This document shows, in pieces, positions 1 to 9,454 of a stretch of DNA of 64,000 nt. Source of the stretch: Hamiltosporidium tvaerminnensis (Eukaryota; Microsporidia; Dubosqiidae); the NCBI GenBank assembly GCA_022605425.2, contig CM061246.1, positions 248,001-312,000 of the forward strand, in the 5' to 3' direction. The notes beneath the pieces were generated by a model. The model ran no database searches and was not told the DNA's origin. It saw only the letters and a program-made list of their open reading frames with translations. Every line of letters starts with the position of its first letter. Within the stretch, counting starts at the first letter, position 1. Made by a program: the position numbers and the translations under genes.

Positions 1-52
1 ATGATGTTAAAACGGAAAATACAAAAAATATTTTACCGCTTATTTTAGATAG

Positions 53-175
53 CATAACCACTGTGAGGAACCAATAACTAATACAAATAAAGAGTTGGAG
101 TTGGAGGAAGAGATAGAAGTAGTTAAAATGGAGGAAGAAATAGAAGTCGTTAAAATGGTGGAAGAAATTATTTAA
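53..175 (+). other. Glu-rich ORF remnant with 27-bp tandem repeat
   Basis: This short open stretch has no ATG near its beginning and ends in TAA. It encodes a Glu/Val-rich tail in which the block EEEIEVVKM is nearly repeated, because a 27-bp unit is duplicated at about 112-165. It could be the C-terminal end of a decayed gene, or chance coding within a microsatellite-like repeat. I do not recognise it. No start motif is visible and the window edge cuts off upstream sequence. Confidence 0.25.
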
Positions 176-258
176 AAGAGAAAAAACATTTTAACCTAAA
201 ATAGTATGCTGAACATTTTTTTAGCCATTTTTTTATTTACTTCTTTTATCAAATCAAG

Positions 259-940
259 GTTGAGGTTGGAAGCCACATAAAAAACAATCTGCTTGGCAAC
301 GGTATGTGAAACTAATGTGAATTCATTTGTTTGGCTTTTTGATGCGAATAAAACCACACAAGATTTTCGGGGGTTCAATACGATATCTATGAGTAGGTCT
401 AGTAAATAGCAAAACATTTCTAAAAATTTCTTTTGTAGTTTTTTATGCAACTAGATCGAATAACGCAGCCGGCTTTTTGGGTAATGGCCATGTAATCGCA
501 TGGGAAACTACCATTTCTCACTCAGGTTAGAAGACTTAGCGTTTGTGTATTTAAAAAAATAACCCAGTTAAGCCGGGAAACCCAATATACAGCTTATTTA
601 TTCCTGTTGGTATGACATTGCAGTGTCAAGATAGACTCATGTAAGCCTCTGAAATATATCTTTACTAGAAGGTATTTTTCTTAGAAAGTATAGAGTAAGT
701 GAGGATGCTGGGTAGGCTCTAGGTGGTGGGTCAAGCCTAACATAAACTCCATGCATCAGACACTAAAGAACTGCGGACAACTGCCTCGGGCCTTAATTAG
801 GTTCTAAACACCTATTTTAAATGAAAGTTTTCGAATTGTGGTATCTTAGCGTTACTGATGAAGGATTGGAGTAGCAGTTTTTTTGTTAAATCTAGAACTG
901 CATTAATGACATGAAAACAAAAATAACTCTTGCTACTGTT
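259..940 (-). repeat. Dispersed repeat family A, copy A1
   Basis: One of four near full-length copies of a roughly 700-bp repeat (others at 11972, 36718 and 62661). Shared blocks include CTGCTTGGCAA near 290, TCAGGTTAGAAGA near 523, TGTTGGTATGACATTGCA near 605 and CTAGAACTGCATTAA near 892. The strand given places the end near 259 as the 3' end, since the truncated fragments elsewhere retain that end. No shared open reading frame is conserved between copies, so it looks non-coding or fully decayed. Confidence 0.75.
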
Positions 941-2220
941 TATAATACATTTATATTTTAAAGTAAAGTATTATCAAATAAATTAATATCTAATATTTAA
1001 TATTTGTATTAAAATAATTGTGTCTTTTGTCTGAGCAAAAAAAAGCTTTTCTATAGAACCCACTTGGCTAATTTCGGGTGAGCACTTTTTCTCTGCGGGG
1101 AGGATAAGGGAGTGGTTTCCTGGTGTGCAGATAAATATCAAAGAATAGCAGGGTTGGAACTTTAAAAGGCCTGTACTTTATAATCATGAAAATTTATCTC
1201 CTGATTCTATAATCCTGAAATTTAGCATATTATAAGACATAAATGAAAAATCAGAAACTAAAACGAAGTAAATGACCTGGCGTAAAATAAAATCATAATC
1301 ATAGAACTGGATCAATAAAGACTTGACGAAGAAAACAAAAAAAATTATAATGGATACAATAAGGGAGCTAAACGTAAAATGTTTTGATTTACCAAGTGAA
1401 AATAAAATATTTGAATGCAAAATGATCAAAAAAGGCTTCTTTCGTTTGTATTCTGTTATCGCAATAAATTAACAGGTTATAGATAAAGTTTGATTTCGGA
1501 TTCTCAGAGATTTGTGAGTAAAATATTTAGTTAAATTTTATAAAAAAGAAAAATTGCTTTAAGATTAAGAAAGAAGATGGAAAAATACATCCGGCGGCGA
1601 TCTATGAGTAAAATTGGAATTAAACAGAGAGAAGAAGAATGGGAGCTATTAACACGTTGGTGTCGATTGGCAACATAAAATAAGTCGCAATGATGCAAGA
1701 ATTTCTCGATGATGAAGTAAACAAAAAACTATATGATGTAGCTAGTTTGAAAGGCATACAAAAAAATAAGTTAAAAATTAAACTAAGCCTATATTATAGT
1801 AAATCTGTATAACAAATAACATGATTAACACTGGCAAAACATTTCCGCAAAATTAAGCCATATATATACTAGAGCGAACTTTTTGGTGAACACAAAGTCG
1901 ATCATCGAGTATATCCTGGTATAAAATATATACCATGTGAAATTATAGACTCTAGAATAATGAGAGGCATAAAATGAAACCGATCATAAAATTATGGTCC
2001 AAAAAAAGTATTTATTACACAAAAAGATAGTACGAAAAAAAAAGCAAAAAATATAAAGATATTTGAGCTGAATACCCAGGATAAACAAACCTAATTCAAA
2101 AACTTTATAAATTAAATACTAAAACCTGTTAGACTAAAGAGCACAACTGGAACAGTAGAAGAGGTACAAATAAATTTAAAGCTATGATCTGAATACCGCG
2201 AAATGGCATGCGTAAAATCA
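941..2220. other. Gene-free stretch, possible retroelement debris
   Basis: No convincing gene. The part from about 1560 to 2215 has a more balanced base composition than the AT-rich surroundings and, on the plus strand, contains short Lys/Arg-rich open segments broken by stops. It may be the body of the element whose tail lies just downstream. I could not assign a protein family. Confidence 0.4.
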
Positions 2221-2471
2221 AAATGCTCTCCTACCATGCCGGGAGCCGAATTGGCTTAGTGTATTCTCTGCTTGTCGTAAGAGGCGACTTAAAGGGACTA
2301 ATCCTCCATGTTGGGGTTGGCCGTAGAGCTAATAACCCACCCTTTAAAACTACCTGTTACGAAACCCAATAAGTAAACAAACCCATTGGGAAAAAACCGG
2401 TGGGCGGTATTACTTAGGGAGAGGCCAAGGCTCGCACAGGGCTGTATAGCCAAGGATGAATGAATGAATGA
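2221..2471 (+). mobile_element. Retroelement-like 3' tail ending in ATGA repeats
   Basis: A GC-balanced block of about 250 bp that contrasts with the AT-rich flanks. It contains GTCGTAAGAGGCGACTTAAA near 2274, TTAGGGAGAGGCCAAGGCTC near 2414 and GCACAGGGCTGTATAGCC, then runs into about four tandem ATGA units at 2456-2471. A compact body with a tetranucleotide tail is typical of 3' ends of non-LTR retrotransposons or SINEs. From memory it resembles arthropod retroelement tails, but this is unverified. No intact coding sequence accompanies it. Confidence 0.5.
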
Positions 2472-2479
2472 AAATCAAA

Positions 2480-4413
2480 ATGCATCGGAAAAATTTCACG
2501 ACAAAAAGATGTAGGTCTAGATCTATCAAAACATAAATTAAAGAAAGAAGAGTAGATGGGATATATATTTACGAAACTAATGAGAGAAAACTTGTCAATA
2601 TTATAAAAATCCATAGAAAAGTTGAGAATGTCTTCAAAGTTACAAAAATGACTTACGGGAAAGAATTTAGAAGGTTTCCGAAAAAAAATTCAGAGAATCA
2701 AAAGCTTGTCTACTTGGTCTTGAAGAAAATGTGAAATAATAAAGATTACCTTCTAAAATTTGTTCTCCGAAAATAAAGAAAACTTTAGGAGATGGAAGAC
2801 GTGTTGTGAAAAGATGGAGTGTCTTTTTGAATTTTGAAATATCAGCATGAAAAAAACTACAAGGTGGTAATGAGGCTGAAAAAAGCAAACGAGGACAAAA
2901 TACTTGAAAATAATAAAAGACGACATTGGAAAAACTCTCTAGGTCTGGTGTTATTACCTCGTTGTTCTTTAAAATATATGGCAAATACATAAAGAAGCGT
3001 TTTTTATATGTGATAAGACTAGTTCGGAATCAAGCCGCTATTCGACAAAGTTTAAATGCCTATTGTAACTTAAATGCAACAACCAGGTTACAAAAACTTT
3101 TATAGCCACCGAGAGAAATTCCTGCCTAGTGTCTCATAGAAATTAACTTTCGGAATCTGACAGAGGCTAAAGGTAAAACTAGAACATATTTTGAAAGAAG
3201 AGAAATACTGCTTTCAATATATACACGGCACAATTAATCTGATACTTACAATACAATGGGTAACATAGAAGGCTATCGAACATGATAAGGATACGCACAC
3301 TTACATTTTAGATCTAATAAATGCATTCAAAAGCCAACAGGGGCCTAGGAGTTGTCGTTTTTGATCAAAGAAAAATTACAAAGCATTCTATTCAAACAAC
3401 TTCAAAGCTTCTAATGATTTGCCCAACTATGACAGAATAATAAATACGCTCTCAGAAAAATTTATTGCTTCGTTTGAGCTAAGACAGTGATACATGTACA
3501 GACCTTGGTTGTTTCTCGTTCTAACCAACGATATAATGATAGAATGCAAAAGAGTGTCACGCAATTTAATCTAGGAAATTTCATAATCTCAGCAAATATT
3601 CTAATAGTATTAACATACGCAGGTAGCCTTATGCCGTATTTCAAATTCATAACAAGACTTCCGAGTAAACCACCTAATTTGAAATGCAGAGCTAAGAAAA
3701 CGAAGACAAAGGAGAAAAAAAGCTAAAACGCAAAAAATGGCAATTCTAAGAAGGGCCCAAAACTCTTGTTCAGATAAGACAAAACCCGTTTAAAACAAGT
3801 AAGAAGTTAAAATGGCATGGAACACCCCCAAATGATGATTAAAGACTCGAAAAGATCTTGACACCAGAATAGCGGGTACCGCAACTGTACGAAGCACGTT
3901 CCGAAGCATTTATTGGTAAGAAAGTGGTATCCAATAAATCTAAGATGGTACTATACTTAACTATCTACACCCACCTACTAGCCTATAGATGCATGCCCTA
4001 GGCACTAACCCAAAGTAGATATAGCAAGATCAAAACAAACGAAATAAGGTTAAGGGACGTATACTTGAAAAAATCGACGAGACCGAGTCAAAAACCAAAC
4101 AATTACTGAGCCTTAAACAAAATTGTTTTCGAAGAAGATATATAAGCAAAAACAGCATTGATTTAAACGTTAGAGCAGTTTAAAACCAAAAGAAACCAAG
4201 AAAAAACTTTCAATACAAGCTGCAGGTGTTAACAATCACAGGGGAGACTAAGGCAGAAATGGTTTGTTCGCTTAAAAGCTGATATTTATAGAAAAGGAAA
4301 GAACCAAGAAGGACTTGGAGCACTGACCGGTGACAGAATCGATACGTTCCCTTTTTCCATTTATAACACCGAGAGCTAAAAAATGGCTGAACTAAGTAAA
4401 TAATTATTTTAGT
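2480..4413 (+). mobile_element. Decayed non-LTR retrotransposon (LINE), copy C1
   Basis: A degenerate element on the plus strand. Near 3290-3330 the translation reads THTYILDLINAFKS, resembling the first catalytic-Asp motif of LINE reverse transcriptases (DLxxAF). At 4234-4372 a frame reads GRLRQKWFVRLKADIYRKG and then LTGDRIDTF, resembling the C-terminal end of LINE ORF2 proteins. The 3' end (4245-4413) aligns along its length with a second copy at 34340-34512. Many stops and frameshifts make it a relic. The 5' boundary is a guess and the element may begin further downstream. Confidence 0.55.
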
Positions 4414-5994
4414 GTAGATTTTACAATATATCATAAATTATAGTTTTCAATCTTTTATTTAAGTAATGAGTTATTAAACTGCATTCAATGAATAATTTTT
4501 GCACTATTAAAAAGGCTTGTTTTATTTTGAATTGATTTTAAACGGCGCTTACTCTTAATAAAAGTTATAAAACACGTTCCATATAATCATATGAGCTTAG
4601 GTGAATGTAGAGAGAGTAGGTTAGAACATATTTCTACTTCTATAAATAAATTTGAAAACAAATACAATTATAAAAAGAGCCTGTTTAACATAAAAAAACT
4701 CAATTAAAACATTAAGAAAATCAAATATAAAAATATAAAAGAGTATCTTAAAAAGAGAATACACTTTTGGAAACCAACATAATATTTTTATGGTACATTT
4801 TATAAACTTCATTATTCAAAAAAAGATAATTTTTTTACGATAAAACATTTTTAATAACATTTTAAAAATAATGTCAAAAAAACATTTTTTTTCGTTACGT
4901 TTTATCATTTTTTTTGCAAAGAAAAATAATTTTTCATTTTCTAAAGTGATAACTAAAAATGCTAAATTATGAAATACAAAAACGATTTTTATGATCAAAA
5001 CATGTCAAAAAAAATAAATTAATAAAAACCGGCGAAATAGTTTGACATTCTGCAAATTAATAACTTTTACATAAAAAAAACAATAACATTAACCTGCTTG
5101 TAACTGTTTGAAACTAAGTACAAATTCAAATACAAAAAAATTCTTCAAGTATTTCAAAAACATATTTTTAAGTCGATTAAATGAAACTTTATACCAGTTT
5201 TTGAACGTAATTTATTAAAATATATTAAAGCAATTTATTTTAAATTCATTCTTTCAATTAGTGATGTAAGTGCAATTCACCAATAATCAAATTATTTTCA
5301 CTATGTATTCGTAAATTACATTTAATACAATTTTTAATCAAAAATTTAATTTTTGCAAAATTATATATTTGAATTTTTAAATTTTTTAAAATACAAATTT
5401 AGATATTAAAATTATTCGTTTGATTTTTTTAAAATATATTTAAAACCAAAATTTTAATAATACAAATTTACATAAAAGATATTTTTTTGATTTTTTTAAA
5501 TTTAATTTTGTTTTAATCAGTAATTTTTTATTTTTTTAAAACTACAAATTTATTTAAAAAAATAGTTTTTTTGATTTTTTTAAAAATTCCTATAAATTAA
5601 AATAAATAATAAAAATTCTTTACAAATGACTAAAATCCATCTCAAAAAAATTCTTATGATCGTTCTTCGTACAATTTCTAGTTGAAAGGAAAATAATTTT
5701 AACAAAGAAAATGCTTTAATTAGAAAAAAAAATAATTAAAAAAAAGTCCGATAAAAAAAATGACATTCTATTTTTTAAATTAAATTGAAAATAATTTAAC
5801 GAACATTTTATTGGTTTTTAAATTAAAAATAAAGCGAAAAATCTTTAAAATCCCTAATTTTTGTAATAATTTTTGTTAAAAAATATTTTTGTAAAATCCA
5901 ATTTATTGTATATGTCTTAAAAAGGAAAAATATTTTTTTCTTATAAAACCATTTAAATTTAAATAATAAATCGTTATATCCGTTAGTATTTACA
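4414..5994. other. AT-rich intergenic stretch with degenerate tandem repeats
   Basis: No gene is supported. From about 5391 to 5590 there are three diverged copies of a 70-85 bp unit, each carrying TACAAATTTA followed by a GATTTTTTTAAA block (units near 5391, 5460 and 5542). Long A and T runs dominate the rest. The segment just before the cyclase ATG should hold its promoter, but I see no motif beyond the CCCC next to the start codon. Confidence 0.5.
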
Positions 5995-5999
5995 CCCCA

Positions 6000-7037
6000 A
6001 TGCAAGATAATAGTTTTGATTGTACATTTAGTCAAGGTAAATCAAGAATGAGAATTTTAATGAATATGTTGAGAAGTAAGACCGGTCTTTTATTTGAAAT
6101 AATATTAACGAGATTACGGATTTTTAAATCGGATGAATATATAAGAAAATGCAATACTAAGTTCAAAGGAACGTACGAGCTTTGTTCTGAGGACGAGAAT
6201 TCTAGTGATTATTCTTTGTCTACACAGTTTTGTAAATTCCCAGAAAAACGACCAGAGAGTCCTGATCCTATTTATAAATCAGATTTAAAACTTCAAAAAA
6301 TCAGAAGAATAGAATATTACGACAATATAAATGTTGATAATTCAAATTGTAACACAAATAATATCAACAAATTTTCATCTGCTGATGTATTGTACAATTC
6401 AAAATCTTTAGTAAAATTTGATGTCGAAAAACTGGAGTGGTTGCGATCCTTTTTTATTGATAATATTGTAATTGTAATTACTGATATTGTAAATAGCACA
6501 AGTCAATGGAATTTATATTCAGAAGATATGCACAAATCTATAAAACTTCATAATGAATTATCTAGGAAATTGATACGCACATTTGGCGGTTACGAATCGA
6601 GAAATGACGGCGATTCATTTTTTGCCGTTTTCAAAGATTCAGAAAGCGCTATAAAATACGCTTTAAATTTTCAAAATGGACTTTTATATCAAAATTGGCC
6701 AGATACAATTGTAAACCACAATAAAGAACTCTATAATGATTCAAACACCCCTATTTATAGAGGAATCAGTATAAGAATCGGAATACATACTGGTAAATGT
6801 ACAGTGTGTTGTTTTGATAGAAAACTTAAATATTTTGGTAAAACTGTTGATGAAGCATACGCTCTATCAGAAATGGCAAAAGGTGGCGAAACATTTATTT
6901 CTAATCAGGTTTTTAAAGGAATAAAATCAAAGGAATTCATTTCAACTTTTAATGTCATACAGAAAAGAGCTTATCAAGAAAAAGGATTCTATATTTATCA
7001 TCCACATCACATTTCCAGGTTCCTAGAATGTATTTAA
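6000..7037 (+). CDS. Class III nucleotidyl cyclase, fungal adenylyl cyclase type
   Basis: A 345-residue protein whose residues about 154-310 form a class III cyclase catalytic domain like that of fungal adenylyl cyclase (Cyr1). Visible motifs are VIVITDIVNST (metal-binding D162), GGYESRNDGDSFF (second metal Asp D205), RGISIRIGIHTGK and KYFGKTVDEA. Residues 1-140 are Asn/Ser-rich and unrecognised; the leucine-rich repeats and phosphatase domain of yeast Cyr1 are absent, and so is any clear membrane segment. The adenine-selecting Lys is R201, the second purine-selecting Asp position is K277, and the transition-state Asn and Arg positions are D284 and A287. Both metal sites therefore survive while the purine and transition-state sites do not, as in the C1 half of a heterodimeric cyclase. 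CCCC at 5995-5998 sits next to the ATG. The fold is fairly certain; activity is doubtful. Confidence 0.85.
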   Translation: MQDNSFDCTFSQGKSRMRILMNMLRSKTGLLFEIILTRLRIFKSDEYIRKCNTKFKGTYELCSEDENSSDYSLSTQFCKFPEKRPESPDPIYKSDLKLQKIRRIEYYDNINVDNSNCNTNNINKFSSADVLYNSKSLVKFDVEKLEWLRSFFIDNIVIVITDIVNSTSQWNLYSEDMHKSIKLHNELSRKLIRTFGGYESRNDGDSFFAVFKDSESAIKYALNFQNGLLYQNWPDTIVNHNKELYNDSNTPIYRGISIRIGIHTGKCTVCCFDRKLKYFGKTVDEAYALSEMAKGGETFISNQVFKGIKSKEFISTFNVIQKRAYQEKGFYIYHPHHISRFLECI

Positions 7038-7905
7038 TATTTTATTCATTAAAGCTGTACATAAAAATTTTCTTATCTATTGTCTTTAATGTATATTAAG
7101 CCACTTGTATTGTTTTCCTTTTTAATTTTATTTATTTAATATGTAGGATTTTTGTTTTATTTGATATTTTTTCGTTTTTTTAACGATCAATTTTCTATTT
7201 TTTAATTAATTTATTACAAATATTTACCCACAAATTATTAAATTACCTTAAAACTTATTTTGGTAGTAAAATAGAAAAAACTGATGTAAATTTTATTTAG
7301 AATCTTCTTAAATACGTTTAAATTACTAATCTTAAATATTTTTTCAAGCAAATTAAATTTTTTAATTTCCCAATAAAATTTTTAATTTAATTAATATAAA
7401 CGAACTTTTTTTATAATCGTAGTTTTAAAATTATCTATTGAAATTGAAAAACTTTAGAAAAAATCAAATTAATACAGAATTCGTGAATTTCTCGTTAAAA
7501 TATATAAAAAAAATATTTCATATTAGTTTTTTATAGATAATTATATTAAAAATAGATTTTTGTTTCATTTTTAAATTCAAAAATAGTGAATTACTTGATT
7601 TATCGAATATAACATAGGAACTGAGTAGGAATAGATTCTTTAATATAAATCAATTACCTTATATTTTAACCAGCTGATACTCCAAAAATACAAAAAAAAA
7701 ACTAAAGTACTGGATATTGGTATATTGGTCTTGTATTATACAAACTTAGCTTTAAAAAGGAAGTAAAATAAATTAATAAATTATTAATTTAAGATTTTCT
7801 TAATTCTGTAAAACTATTGGTTGAATATTTTTAAAAAATAATTTATTTATTCAATTTAAATATTCATCTTATTTCTTTTATATTCTCACGATTAAAGATA
7901 CAAAA
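7038..7905. other. AT-rich spacer between two convergent genes
   Basis: The cyclase and the Pwp1-like gene end facing each other across this spacer. It is nearly all A and T with long homopolymer runs. I see no ORF, RNA gene or repeat family member in it. Confidence 0.6.
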
Positions 7906-8898
7906 CTATTTCAAAGTCAAATTGCTTAATTCATTTTCTGGTCCTCCATAAAAACACAAATTGTCATTAAATGGGGAGAATTTAACAGAAAATACCATAT
8001 CATCACTATTAACAGTTTGTACTTTATTGAGTGAACTTAAATTAAACTGTTTAATTTTCTTATCCAAACCACACGTGACAAGCATATCACTACGATTAAT
8101 ATCAAAACAAGACAAAGAATTTAAATGTAATCTTTTCTTAGATACTGGTTGGTCAATATATCTTAAATCATAAAAATAAAAATGTCCAATACTATCAGAA
8201 ACATAAATAAAATTTTCTTTGATAATGAAATATTCTATTTCATTATGAAATTTGATAGAATCGATATTTTGAAAAGAATTGTTTATAGAAAGATGAAATT
8301 CTGTCGAATATAAAAGAATATCGTTTTCTAAAAACATTCTGGTTATATTTTTTTTACCTTCTATTTTTTCTTGTATTTCAAATTTAGATAAATCCCATTT
8401 TATTATTGTACCGCCTTCGTCTCCACTGTAAAGATTTTTTTTGTTCGATTTACACGACGTAATACTTGATTCGTGTCCTTTCAATAAAAATTGTGGAAAT
8501 AACGGATTAAAAGTACAACAGTCGTATATTTCTAATTTGGTATCATAACTAGCAAGTACTATATAATGCTGGTCATTGATATTCATATACTCACTGTCTA
8601 CAACAGTATTTAGAACAGATATGTCGTGGTGTAAAAAAACTTCTTTTTCACCTTCTTTTAATACATTAAATTGTATCCCACTTTGTTCTTCCGAATTTAC
8701 TGTGCAATATATTAATTGATCCGTTTTTTCTATCGATTCTATTTCTGAAAGATCTATTTCAAAATTTTCTGTAGTTAAAGCATCTAAATCGGGTGTAAAT
8801 GGCCCGTAGTCATATTCTTTGGCTATTTCTTTGTTAGGAACATATTTTTTTATATCAAATTCTATATTTTGATCTAAAAAACCGATATTATTTATCAT
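7906..8898 (-). CDS. PWP1: WD40-repeat protein, probable Pwp1 homologue
   Basis: A 330-residue beta-propeller protein resembling Pwp1 (periodic tryptophan protein 1), a nucleolar/chromatin WD40 protein tied to rDNA transcription and 60S assembly. The order of features matches the family: an acidic N-terminal segment, a VFLHHDI motif at about 87-93 (Pwp1 proteins have VHHD here), YIVLASYDTKLEIYD at 112-126, LKGHESSITS at 139-148, then GGTIIKWDLS, DLRYIDQPV and a C-terminal FSPFNDNLCFYGG. It is much shorter than the roughly 500-residue fungal and animal proteins, mainly through loss of linkers and termini. The ATG at 8898 is preceded on its strand by CCCC (8906-8903). A divergent WD40 protein of another family is the main alternative. 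Confidence 0.65.
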   Translation of the reverse strand: MINNIGFLDQNIEFDIKKYVPNKEIAKEYDYGPFTPDLDALTTENFEIDLSEIESIEKTDQLIYCTVNSEEQSGIQFNVLKEGEKEVFLHHDISVLNTVVDSEYMNINDQHYIVLASYDTKLEIYDCCTFNPLFPQFLLKGHESSITSCKSNKKNLYSGDEGGTIIKWDLSKFEIQEKIEGKKNITRMFLENDILLYSTEFHLSINNSFQNIDSIKFHNEIEYFIIKENFIYVSDSIGHFYFYDLRYIDQPVSKKRLHLNSLSCFDINRSDMLVTCGLDKKIKQFNLSSLNKVQTVNSDDMVFSVKFSPFNDNLCFYGGPENELSNLTLK

Positions 8899-9324
8899 TG
8901 GAGGGGAATTATAAAACTCGCTTTAAATATTTAAAAAACAAAAAATTGATTCTAAACACCGATAAATCAAAATCGAAGAGGAAAACACATTATTATAATT
9001 CTTTAGACATTAAATTATTTAAGGTTTTTCAAGACATTTTTTTTAAGAAAATTCTATCTTTTTTTATAATAGAAGAACAGGTTATAACAAGATAATGTTA
9101 TAATTTTCTCGAATATGAGGTATCAATCTGTATTTAAGAAACAATTTGAAATTTTAATTAATTTAAAGCAATTTCAAAATAAAACAAAAGGGTCAATAAT
9201 ACAAAAAATAGATTGTATAAAAAATTGCAATAAAATTATAGTTTTTATGGTTAGATGAAACTATGAATAATATTTAAATTTATATCAAAAAAATAAATTT
9301 ATACTGAAATTTTATTATCATTCA
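8899..9324. other. Intergenic region upstream of the Pwp1-like gene and tRNA
   Basis: Apart from the CCCC start motif on the minus strand at 8903-8906, this stretch shows no gene. An open frame on the plus strand at 8898-9095 lacks an ATG start and is Lys/Phe-rich, as expected from AT-rich non-coding DNA. Confidence 0.5.
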
Positions 9325-9449
9325 GCTCCCATAGCTCAGTTGGTTAGAGCGTGGTGCTTATAAGCTACTTTCATAACTAGCTTACCTATGATAGTACACG
9401 AAATGGCGAAGTTACGCTAAGGTCGTGGGTTCGACTCCCACTGGGAGCA
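9325..9449 (+). tRNA. tRNA-Ile (anticodon UAU) with an intron
   Basis: A complete cloverleaf can be drawn. The acceptor GCTCCCA (9325-9331) pairs with TGGGAGC (9442-9448). D-stem GCTC (9334-9337) pairs with GAGC (9347-9350). Anticodon stem TGGTG (9352-9356) pairs with CGCTA (9415-9419), using two G-U pairs. T-stem GTGGG (9425-9429) pairs with CCCAC (9437-9441) around TTCGACT. The anticodon TAT is at 9359-9361, decoding AUA. The anticodon loop is split after position 37 by an intron at 9363-9413. Discriminator base A is at 9449; CCA is not encoded. The T-loop and D-arm carry recognisable internal B and A box sequences for Pol III. Confidence 0.95.
9363..9413 (+). other. tRNA-Ile(UAU) intron, 51 nt
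   Basis: The intron lies at the canonical position between tRNA residues 37 and 38. Removing it leaves a normal seven-base anticodon loop, CTTATAA. In yeast the homologous tRNA-Ile(UAU) is also intron-bearing, and its intron is needed for pseudouridines in the anticodon. The boundaries are inferred from pairing of the flanking stem and could shift by one base. Confidence 0.85.
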
Positions 9450-9454
9450 TTTTT
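9450..9454 (+). terminator. Pol III T-run terminator of the tRNA
   Basis: Five T residues follow the discriminator base directly, the usual RNA polymerase III stop signal. A longer T-rich run from about 9466 could act as a backup. Confidence 0.7.

Noticed and set aside
259-940. Repeat A as solo LTRs of an LTR retrotransposon
   Set aside because: No consistent TG...CA ends, no primer-binding or polypurine tract next to any copy, and the one-sided truncation fits reverse transcription at a nick better.
3487-3726. 79-codon plus-strand frame inside the LINE relic as a separate gene
   Set aside because: It begins at a GTG-type position inside decayed element sequence and shows no domain of its own.
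8898-9095. Plus-strand open frame of 65 codons overlapping the PWP1 start
   Set aside because: It begins at TTG, overlaps the start motif of the opposite gene, and has the Lys/Phe composition of AT-rich non-coding DNA.
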